Assembly (NCBI RefSeq): GCF_014650595.1
Contig: NZ_BMVG01000010.1
Span: 1-64,000, forward strand
Origin: Streptomyces alanosinicus
GTDB taxonomy: Bacteria > Actinomycetota > Actinomycetes > Streptomycetales > Streptomycetaceae
Length of the DNA stretch: 64,000 nucleotides
Direction of reading: 5' to 3'
Shown: positions 57,465-64,000 of the stretch, piece after piece
Layout of the letters: the number at the start of each line of letters is the position of its first letter
How positions within the stretch are numbered: position 1 is the stretch's first letter
Position numbers and translations under genes: made by a program
Notes under the pieces: model-generated
Seen by the model: the letters and a program-made list of their open reading frames with translations, nothing else
Database searches by the model: none
Told to the model about the DNA's origin: nothing

Positions 57465-60230
57465 CTACGAAGCGTCCCGCACCGAACCGGTCAGCACCAG
57501 CCCGCCGGATCTCGGCTCACCGGTGTTCATGTCCACCTGCTGGAAACTCACCGACTCGGCCGGCTCCCGCACCGTGTCCTTGACCGTGGGCATGGTGATG
57601 TCGGCGCTCGTCCTCCCCGGCGGCAACTCCACCCACATATAGACGGAGGCCTTGGACAGCGGACGCTCCGGGTCGGCCTTCACCCCGCCGGTCTCCTGCA
57701 GCCAGCGCGCCGAGACGTCCTTCGTGGACAGCTCCGGCCCGGTGCCCGGCACCACGGTGAACATCTGGCTCATGTCCGCGTCGACCGCCTCCGACAGGGA
57801 CAGCCGCCACTTCAGGGACTGCCCCTCCGTGACCCGGCCGGCGACCGGAGTGACGGTGATCTTCGGTGCCGGATCGTCGTCGTGGACCGTGATCCCGCCC
57901 CGGTAGGACCCGACGACCGCACCATGGACCGCCTTGACGAGGATGTCGTACGACATGTCCGGGCCGTAGCGCGTGTTGCCCTTCACCGTGACCGGTACAT
58001 CGATGTCATGACCGCCCGGCCGCACCGTCACCAGCCGGTCCGTGGCCTTGCCGGTGACCGGGTCGACGACATACACCCGGACCTGTCCGCTGCCGTGGCC
58101 GGTCACCCGGACCGGGACGCGGTAGGTACGCATCCCCGAGTCACCCTCGTTCACCGTCGTACGCCCGACGTCCACGCGGGGCAGCTCGGCCGCCCGTGCC
58201 GCCGGTGTCCCAGGCCGCCAGCCCCACGCGTCCATGAGCCAGGCCTGCCCGGAGGCCGAACGCGAGGTCAGCTCCATGGACTTGACCGAGCCGAGAGCGA
58301 GCCCGGCGCGGGTGGCCGCCGTCAGCGGCAGCCGGAACTCGCGCGCCCAGTACGACGCGGTCCGCCCGGTGCCGGGCAGCCCGTCGGCACGGACGCGCCC
58401 CAGCGTGGCCGTCCTGCCCGAGGCGTCGGTGAGGGACACGTCCAGTTGGGTGCCGGTGGAGTTCGGCGGCACGAACAGCCGCAGCGCCAGCTCCTTCGCC
58501 CCGGACAGCGACACCGGCCGGCGGACGCTCACTCGCGCCGGGGTACCCGCATGTGTCCAGCGCAGCGCGATCGCGTGCCGGCCGGACTCGCGGCCGATCT
58601 CCCACGGCGCGAAGTGCGGCGACGCCCCCTTCGCCCCCTGGCCCAGACAGGACGCGGCCGGGCCGGCACCGACCGCGTCGCACAGCCGGGCGCCGCTCAC
58701 CGACACCCCGCCGTCCGGCAGGAACCCGGCACCCCGGCGCGCCCCCACGGCGTGGCTGAGGACCCGCGCCGGGTCCGCCGACGGCGCCCGCCTGCCGGAG
58801 CCGTCCAGCAGCGGCCGTACCCGGTCGTCCCCGGCCAGGAACAGCCGCGCGGCGGCCGCGATGTACGTCGCACCGGCCCGGTGCTGCTGGTCGGCGGTGA
58901 GCCGGGTCGCCGCGTGCTTGCCGCAGACCGCGTCCGGGTGGCGCGGGTCGTCGCCGAAGTCGTCCCCGGCGGGCGCCGCGGCCTGGCCGGGCGTCCACTC
59001 GGAGTTGAAGAAGTTGTGGTCGGCGCCCACGACGTACACGGCACTGTGCAGCGCGCTGCCGTCGCTGACCGCGCGGGTGCCGTCGACGTACAGCTGGCCC
59101 TCCAGGTCAGCGACGTCACCGTCGCAGCCGGGCAGGATCGTCATCGAGGGCACGTCGGGCACCGGGTTCTGGCCGAACACGGTGGGGCCGATCAGGACCA
59201 TGCCGCGGATCTTCCAGCGGACCGGGCCGTGATAGCCGTCCCGGCCGGCGGGCGGCGGATACAGGCTGTCCAGGGCCGCCCGGTTCACGCCCTCGCCGCC
59301 CCGGGAGTGTCCGACGAGCAGCACCCGGGACAGATCGGCACGCGGTGCCCGGCGTACGACGGACGGGGCGGCCTGGGGGTGCGCGGCCCAGTCGGCCCAG
59401 TGGGCCAGGTGCAGCCGCACCAGCGAGGAGCGGGCCTGGGCGCCGCCGTCCTCGGCCGCGAAGTCCTGCCCGTTGATGCCGTTGGCTGAGATCGAGACGG
59501 TCACATAGCCCTGCGAGGCGAGGAGTCGCTGGTCGCGCAGATAGCCGCGGTGGCTCGGTATCGGCTGCGTACCGGCCTTGCAGGGCCAGTCGCCGGTGCT
59601 GTTCGGTCCCTGGTAGCAGGTGGAGTGCCGGCCGTGCAGGAACAGCGCGAGCGGGCGGCGGCCCGAGGCGCCGACGGGCGCGACGACCACCGCGCGCATC
59701 TCCACCGGTACGGGAAAGTCCGGCAGTTTGACCGACTTCAGGGTGTACTCGCCCGTCTGTGTCCGGTACGCGCCGGGCTTGCCCGGATCGACCGGGTTCG
59801 CGGGCAGTGGCGCCGGCGGCCGGACCGCGGACGTGGCCCCGGTGCCGCCGGGCGCGTCCAGTCGCCGGCCGCCGGACCACACATGCAGTCCGCGCAGCAC
59901 GTCCGGTTCCCCGGCCCGGTGTCCGTCCAGCGGCAGCCGGAAGGTGCGCCCGTCCGCGCCGGGCCGTGGCACTCCCAACAGGCGCCCGTCCGACCGGAAC
60001 TCGACCCGGGCGTCCCCCATCGGCACCGGCCGGTCCGACCGCCACACCAGCTCGGGCGCGGACCGTCCGCCGGTGATCCGCCAGCCCGGCGGCAGCGCGC
60101 CGTCGACCGAAGCCGCCAACGTGTCCGCCGGTGACGGTGGTTGAGGCCGGGCGACTGCCGCCCCTGGGGACGCGCCCGCCACCGCGAGCAGCGCGGCGGC
60201 GGTCACCCATATGCGCCGGGCACGGACCAC
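57465..60230 (-). CDS. Large secreted alpha/beta-hydrolase with Calx-beta-like C terminus
   Basis: The 921-residue protein has a signal peptide (about residues 1-28). An alpha/beta-hydrolase-like domain (about 150-480) has the elbow LLVGHSRGGEGVNRAAL and the upstream RRPLALFLHGRHSTCYQG. A lectin-like beta domain covers about 550-700. The C-terminal repeats include VTEGQSLKWRLSLSEAVDADM, with Calx-beta-like EGD/E patterns (about 715-900). It could be a secreted esterase or lipase-like protein with carbohydrate- or wall-binding repeats. The GTG at 60230 follows AAGGAGG with a short 4-5 base spacing. Confidence 0.78.
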   Translation of the reverse strand: MVRARRIWVTAAALLAVAGASPGAAVARPQPPSPADTLAASVDGALPPGWRITGGRSAPELVWRSDRPVPMGDARVEFRSDGRLLGVPRPGADGRTFRLPLDGHRAGEPDVLRGLHVWSGGRRLDAPGGTGATSAVRPPAPLPANPVDPGKPGAYRTQTGEYTLKSVKLPDFPVPVEMRAVVVAPVGASGRRPLALFLHGRHSTCYQGPNSTGDWPCKAGTQPIPSHRGYLRDQRLLASQGYVTVSISANGINGQDFAAEDGGAQARSSLVRLHLAHWADWAAHPQAAPSVVRRAPRADLSRVLLVGHSRGGEGVNRAALDSLYPPPAGRDGYHGPVRWKIRGMVLIGPTVFGQNPVPDVPSMTILPGCDGDVADLEGQLYVDGTRAVSDGSALHSAVYVVGADHNFFNSEWTPGQAAAPAGDDFGDDPRHPDAVCGKHAATRLTADQQHRAGATYIAAAARLFLAGDDRVRPLLDGSGRRAPSADPARVLSHAVGARRGAGFLPDGGVSVSGARLCDAVGAGPAASCLGQGAKGASPHFAPWEIGRESGRHAIALRWTHAGTPARVSVRRPVSLSGAKELALRLFVPPNSTGTQLDVSLTDASGRTATLGRVRADGLPGTGRTASYWAREFRLPLTAATRAGLALGSVKSMELTSRSASGQAWLMDAWGWRPGTPAARAAELPRVDVGRTTVNEGDSGMRTYRVPVRVTGHGSGQVRVYVVDPVTGKATDRLVTVRPGGHDIDVPVTVKGNTRYGPDMSYDILVKAVHGAVVGSYRGGITVHDDDPAPKITVTPVAGRVTEGQSLKWRLSLSEAVDADMSQMFTVVPGTGPELSTKDVSARWLQETGGVKADPERPLSKASVYMWVELPPGRTSADITMPTVKDTVREPAESVSFQQVDMNTGEPRSGGLVLTGSVRDAS

Positions 60231-60433
60231 TGTTCCTCCTTGAGCCCCGACTTCGGGCGTCCCGGCCGTCCCGGGAGCCCCTCGCCCCCGGAGGACGGAA
60301 CGTGAAGCCTGTGGGTTGCCTGTGAAGAAGAAGTGGTCGATCACATGACCGGACGACGCCAACGCCGGTCCGGATACGGCCGGTTGCCCACCGCTTCCGC
60401 CGCTTCCGCCGCGCCGGCGTCCACGCGGTGCCG

Positions 60434-60853
60434 TCAGGTCCAGGCGCTCCGGTACGACTCGTCCAGCAGCTGGAAGACCGGCTCGCCCCGCACCGGGTCC
60501 TGCGCGGTGGACAGCCGGACCCGGTCACCGCTGTGGATGCCGACCGGCGGGCCCATGACCCGGCCGCGTACGACGAACCCCTCGGCCATCTCTATCAGCG
60601 AGACATTGCGCGCCGCGGGCGTGTTGCGGTGCACCACGGTGGAGTGCCGTACCGTCCCGACGCCCTCACTGCGCTCGGTGCGCAGCTCACTGCCCTGGCA
60701 CACCGGACACAGCAGCCGGTGATAGGTCGCGCTGCCGCACCAGGTGCAGCGCTGGAAGGTGATGGCGTCCCTGGAGTCCGCGGGGGCGGGATCGAGAACA
60801 CCCGCCGCGGAGCCGGCCGCCGGATGCGAGGCGTCTGCTGAGTGGTGGTACAC
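60434..60853 (-). CDS. Zinc-ribbon OB-fold (DUF35-like) protein
   Basis: The 139-residue protein has a rubredoxin-like zinc ribbon (FQRCTWCGSATYHRLLCPVCQG) followed by an OB-fold (TVVHRNTPAARNVSLIEMAEGFVVRGRVMG and SGDRVRLS). Relatives assist thiolase or acyl-CoA enzymes, but none is near. The GTG at 60853 has GGGAG about 9 bases upstream; the longer open frame runs into the neighbouring TetR gene. Downstream of that TetR on the same strand. Confidence 0.75.
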   Translation of the reverse strand: MYHHSADASHPAAGSAAGVLDPAPADSRDAITFQRCTWCGSATYHRLLCPVCQGSELRTERSEGVGTVRHSTVVHRNTPAARNVSLIEMAEGFVVRGRVMGPPVGIHSGDRVRLSTAQDPVRGEPVFQLLDESYRSAWT

Positions 60854-61013
60854 GCTGGTCAACTCCCTGCGCTCGGCCGCGATGCCGTGTGTCCGGCGCG
60901 CACCGGGCACACGAGTGCGCGGCGGCTGTGCCACCGTGCACGGCGACAGAGTATGGCACTCAGTGTCACTCGTAAAGGCACTCCGTACCCCAAAATGAGT
61001 CACCCGAGCACCC

Positions 61014-61748
61014 TCACGCGCGACCGACCGCCTCCTCCAGCTCCCGCACCACCCGCCACAGCGGGGCGTCCCGCCGGCACACCAGCACCACCACGTCGTC
61101 GGCGTCCGCGGCCGGCAGGGGGCCGATGGGCGGCCGTGCCGGCCCGGGCCCGGCGGCCCGCCCGAAGGTGTTCTGCACATGCCCGAGCGCATGGTCCACC
61201 GCCGCGCCCGGATCGCCCAGGCCGTCCGAACGCAGCCAGGAGCGCAGGGCGTTGTTGTGCGCGGCGACGACCGCGGCCGCGATGACGTCCGCCCGCAGCG
61301 TCCCGTCCGGGCGCCCCGCGAACCGGTCGCGCAGATACTCGGCGAGCGCGCGCTCGTAGCGCCACACCACCGACAGCTCGTAGGCGCGCAGGCCCGGCAC
61401 CTGCTTGGTGAGGCGATAGCGCTGCACGGAGAACGACGGGTTCTCCGCGTACATCCCGAGCACCAGCCGGGCCGCGTCACACACCCGCCGCACCGGTTCG
61501 TGCTCCCGGTCCCGCGCGGCCAGGAACGCGGTCATGTCGGCCAGGCAGCGCTCGTGGTCGGGGAAGACCACGTCCTCCTTGGAGGGGAAATAACGGAAGA
61601 ACGAACGCCGGCCGACCCCGGCCAGCGAGACGATGTCGTCCACGGTCGTCTGCTCGTAACCGCGTTCCAGGAAGAGCCGGAACGCCGCCGCGACGAGGGC
61701 CTCCCGCATCGGCGGCTTCGCGGCCTGCGCCGCGCTTCTGGAGCTCAT
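61014..61748 (-). CDS. TetR-family regulator
   Basis: The 244-residue protein has a TetR N-terminal domain (LVAAAFRLFLERGYEQTTVDDIVSLAGVGRRSFFRYFPSKEDVVF) and a helical C domain. ATG at 61748 was chosen over 61799. It lies 160 bases upstream of the OB-fold gene on the same strand, so a local role there is possible. Confidence 0.9.
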   Translation of the reverse strand: MSSRSAAQAAKPPMREALVAAAFRLFLERGYEQTTVDDIVSLAGVGRRSFFRYFPSKEDVVFPDHERCLADMTAFLAARDREHEPVRRVCDAARLVLGMYAENPSFSVQRYRLTKQVPGLRAYELSVVWRYERALAEYLRDRFAGRPDGTLRADVIAAAVVAAHNNALRSWLRSDGLGDPGAAVDHALGHVQNTFGRAAGPGPARPPIGPLPAADADDVVVLVCRRDAPLWRVVRELEEAVGRA

Positions 61749-61936
61749 GGAGGGGAACGTAGCACCCGGACGAGGCCCATGACACTCAGTGCAGCCCACG
61801 TGCCTCAGAGGGGGAACTGAGTGCTCCGGGACGGTGCGACCGCCCGCGCGAAACGGTTCTTCCAGCTGGCGCGGCAGTTGGGACTTCTACGCGAACGATC
61901 ATGTGCCGCTGTCCATGGTCAACCTGTCCGCCGGGA

Positions 61937-62053
61937 TTGGTGCAGCACGACTACGGCCTTGCGGCCGCCGCGTCCCTGATGCTCGCCGCCCTCGGCATCG
62001 CGCTGTCCTTCGTCGTCACCCGGCTCGGCAACCGCTGGAAGGCGGCGGTATGA
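61937..62053 (+). pseudogene. C-terminal remnant of sugar ABC permease
   Basis: The last 38 residues, LVQHDYGLAAAASLMLAALG and FVVTRLGNRWKAAV, look like the final helix of a MalF-type permease. The rest is gone. Its stop overlaps the next ATG as ATGA, the coupling expected of an old permease pair. Confidence 0.6.
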
Positions 62054-62262
62054 CCCTCCTCACCCACGACACCTCCGCAGCCGCCCGCCGGCCCGCCGCG
62101 GGCACCCCCGCCCGGCGACGTGCCCCGGCGCCCACCCTGCTGTCGAAGATCGTCGTCAACGGCCTCCTCGTCCTCGCCGCCACGAAGAACCACCGCGACC
62201 TGTTCGCCGCCTCCAGCCTCATCGCTATGTGCCCGACAAACGGTCCTCGGCGTCGCCCGTGA
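62050..62262 (+). pseudogene. N-terminal remnant of second sugar ABC permease
   Basis: The fragment starts with ATG and reads KIVVNGLLVLAATKNHRDLFAA, which fits a MalG-type permease start with an internal deletion inside the first helix. It then leaves the family and stops. Confidence 0.6.
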
Positions 62263-62334
62263 CTACGCCCGCGCCCCGCACCGCGCCCAGCCTCCTGCCG
62301 TACTACAGCGGCCACGGCAACTACCACCGCACCG

Positions 62335-62660
62335 CGCCCGTTCGACCTGCACGTCCTGCTGTCCGACTCCTTCGTGGACCCCGCCGAGGCCCGCGCGCTG
62401 GGCGCGGAGCCCACGGGCCTCGACGAACTCGCCGCCCGCAGCGACGTGGTGACCGTCCATGCCCCCCCAACTGCCCGAGAACCGGCGCACGTTCGACGCC
62501 CGTCGCCTCGCCCTCCTCAAGGACGGCGCGCCCCTCGTCAACACCGCCCGGGGCTCCCCGGTCGACACCGCCGCCCTCACCGAGCACCTGCTCACCGGCC
62601 GGCTGCATGCCGTCCTCGATGTCACCGAGCCCGACGTCCCCCCGCCGAATCGCCCACGGT
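62335..62660 (+). pseudogene. Frameshifted 2-hydroxyacid dehydrogenase remnant
   Basis: The pieces are FDLHVLLSDSFVDPAEARALGAEPT, LDELAARSDVVTVHAP and then, after a frame change at the C7 run 62462-62468, LPENRRTFDARRLALLKDGAPLVNTARGSPVDTAAL. These are the NAD domain of a D-2-hydroxyacid dehydrogenase. Both ends are missing. Confidence 0.8.
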
Positions 62661-62755
62661 GTGAGGACCCCGGCCGGGGACAGCAGCGGCCGCACCGCGA
62701 CGTAACCTTTCTCCAACCACGGCCGACACGGCCGTACCGCCCGAGGAGAGCCCCC

Positions 62756-63598
62756 ATGCCCGCCGCCCGCCCCCGCCTGCTCTACGTCACCGACCTGGCG
62801 TACGAGGCCCGCGGGCGCCGCTACTGCGACGAGGACATACTCCTCACCTCCCGGCTCCGCGCCCGCTTCGACCTCGCCCTGTGCCATCCGCTGGACGCCG
62901 CGGCGCTGATGGACGGCTTCGACGCCGTGGTCGTCCGCAACAGCGGGCCCGTCCTCGGCCATCAGCAGGCCTACGAAGCCTTCCGCACGCGTGCGCTCGC
63001 CACCGGCGCCCGGGTGTACAACCCGCTCACCGGCAAGGCGGACATGGCGGGCAAGCAGTATCTGCTCGACCTGAGCGCCGCGGGCCTCCCCGTCATCCCG
63101 ACGGTCGGCCGCGCCGAGGACCTGCGCCTGCTGCCGGCCGCCGAGCGGTACGTGGTCAAGCCGGTACTCGGCGCGGACTCCCTCGGCCTGCGGATCGTCC
63201 CCGCCGGGCAGGTCGCCGCGCTCGCCGGCGGCCAGGTCCTGATCCAGCCCTGTGTCGACTTCGTGCACGAGGTGTCCTTCTATTTCGTCGACGACGACTT
63301 CCAGTACGCGCTGTACGCCCCCGACCCGGAGCGCCGCTGGGAGCTGAAGCCGTACGCGGCGACCGCCGCCGACCTGGAGTTCGCCCGCCGCTTCATCGAC
63401 TGGAACGACCTCGGGCACGGCATCCAGCGCGTCGACGCCTGCCGCACCCGCGACGGCGGTCTGCTGCTGGTCGAACTGGAGGACCTCAACCCCTACTTGT
63501 CCTTGGAGGCGCTGCCGGAGGAGGCCAGGGATGCCTTCGTGAGCGCGTTCACGGCGTCCCTGAGCCGGTTCGTGCACGGAGCGCTCAGCCCAGCCTGA
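62756..63598 (+). CDS. ATP-grasp protein of unknown specificity
   Basis: The 280-residue protein has the ATP-grasp layout: a pre-ATP domain (LLYVTDLAYEARGRRYCDEDILLTSRL), the Lys strand RYVVKPVLGADSLGLRIV, a hinge VLIQPCVDFVHEV and metal-binding acids in LLLVELEDLNPYLSLE. It probably joins a carboxylate and an amine or thiol; the substrate is unknown. ATG at 62756 has GAGGAGAG 5-6 bases upstream. It stands intact in an otherwise decayed area. Confidence 0.75.
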   Translation: MPAARPRLLYVTDLAYEARGRRYCDEDILLTSRLRARFDLALCHPLDAAALMDGFDAVVVRNSGPVLGHQQAYEAFRTRALATGARVYNPLTGKADMAGKQYLLDLSAAGLPVIPTVGRAEDLRLLPAAERYVVKPVLGADSLGLRIVPAGQVAALAGGQVLIQPCVDFVHEVSFYFVDDDFQYALYAPDPERRWELKPYAATAADLEFARRFIDWNDLGHGIQRVDACRTRDGGLLLVELEDLNPYLSLEALPEEARDAFVSAFTASLSRFVHGALSPA

Positions 63599-64000
63599 CC
63601 GTGATCTGCCGGGTGGCCCCGCCGTGCCCGTGAGATCGCCGAAGGACAGCGTCAGCGAGGCGCCGGTGGCCGCCGAGACGAGGGTGCCCGGCGCGGACAT
63701 GACCGCGGCGACGCACCCGGCAGCAGAAGACAGGCGTACGAGGCGTTCACCGGGTCGGTGCCGTGAGCGACGTACATCGTCAGGAACGTGCGGTTCAGCA
63801 CGTTCGCCGAGCCGCCCTTGTCGATCGTGCTCCAGCTGCCGTCGCGGGCGTCGTAGTGCAGCACACAGATGTCCAGCAGCGCCTGCGGGGCGCCGATCTG
63901 CCGTCGGGTCGGGCCCTTACGACGGCGAGGGCCCGAGCCCTGAACAGGGGTGCCGCACGGGCCGTATCTCAGCACGGGGAGCTCGGAGGTCCCGTCGCTG
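63585..64000 (-). pseudogene. C-terminal remnant of family 8 polysaccharide lyase
   Basis: The readable pieces are DGSWSTIDKGGSANVLNRTF, MYVAHGTDPVNASYACLLLPG, then in a second frame SAPGTLVSAATGASLTLSFG, then in a third frame ATRQITVRLG and stop. These match the beta-sandwich end of hyaluronate/xanthan lyases. At least two frame changes show that it is broken. It overlaps the ATP-grasp gene end by 14 bases and runs to the window edge. Confidence 0.75.

Overview
The window looks like chromosomal DNA from a Streptomyces. The GC content is very high, many genes start with GTG or TTG, and genes are packed with 1 to 4 base overlaps. It carries a complete SapB/AmfS-type morphogenetic lanthipeptide locus, mycothiol-linked detoxification genes, SpoIIE-type phosphatases and a single TTA leucine codon that I could find. 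No rRNA, tRNA, CRISPR array or full insertion sequence was seen.

Layout. 1-2.3 kb: tandem repeats, a GT28-type glycosyltransferase and a YihY-type membrane protein. 2.3-8.5 kb (minus): a bacteriocin-type export operon made of a Cys-free double-glycine peptide precursor, an HlyD-like adaptor, a C39 peptidase/ABC exporter and a second NHLM-type ABC protein. 9-13.3 kb: a thioesterase, a secreted S1 protease and a GAF/PAS/SpoIIE phosphatase. 13.7-20.8 kb: ramR on the plus strand converging on ramC-ramS-ramA-ramB on the minus strand. This is followed by a second, divergent GAF/PAS/SpoIIE/HATPase protein (21-23.4 kb).

23.5-27.3 kb: an accessory respiratory set (cytochrome b, and CtaD plus CtaF). 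27.4-29.3 kb: isochorismatase-fold hydrolase, MarR regulator, phosphoesterase and a 228-bp MITE-like element. 29.4-37.0 kb (minus): a complete coxSLMDEFG-type molybdenum hydroxylase operon of form II type, with a three-copy operator-like array in front. 37.5-41.5 kb: a secreted GH5 glycosidase, a secreted beta-propeller and a TetR regulator, tied together by a shared palindrome. 41.7-51.9 kb: oxidoreductases, a glycosyltransferase, a ctaD remnant, folD, an acyltransferase-like pseudoenzyme, the mycothiol formaldehyde pair (mscR plus a metallo-beta-lactamase-fold protein), SDR, LysR and a mycothiol-dependent DinB-fold enzyme.

52-64 kb: L,D-transpeptidase, a deletion scar joining Gfo/Idh and ROK remnants, a membrane-anchored S1 protease, a methyltransferase, an F420-type oxidoreductase and a large secreted alpha/beta-hydrolase protein. 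It continues with an OB-fold/zinc-ribbon protein and a TetR, then a gene graveyard (sugar ABC permeases, 2-hydroxyacid dehydrogenase, family 8 polysaccharide lyase) around an intact ATP-grasp gene.

The two peptide systems are the strongest theme. In both, the precursor gene is followed by a strong hairpin before the transporter genes, which would set precursor mRNA above transporter mRNA. The ram locus is bracketed by two SpoIIE-type phosphatases, and its regulator ramR carries a TTA codon at codon 5, which predicts dependence on the bldA tRNA.
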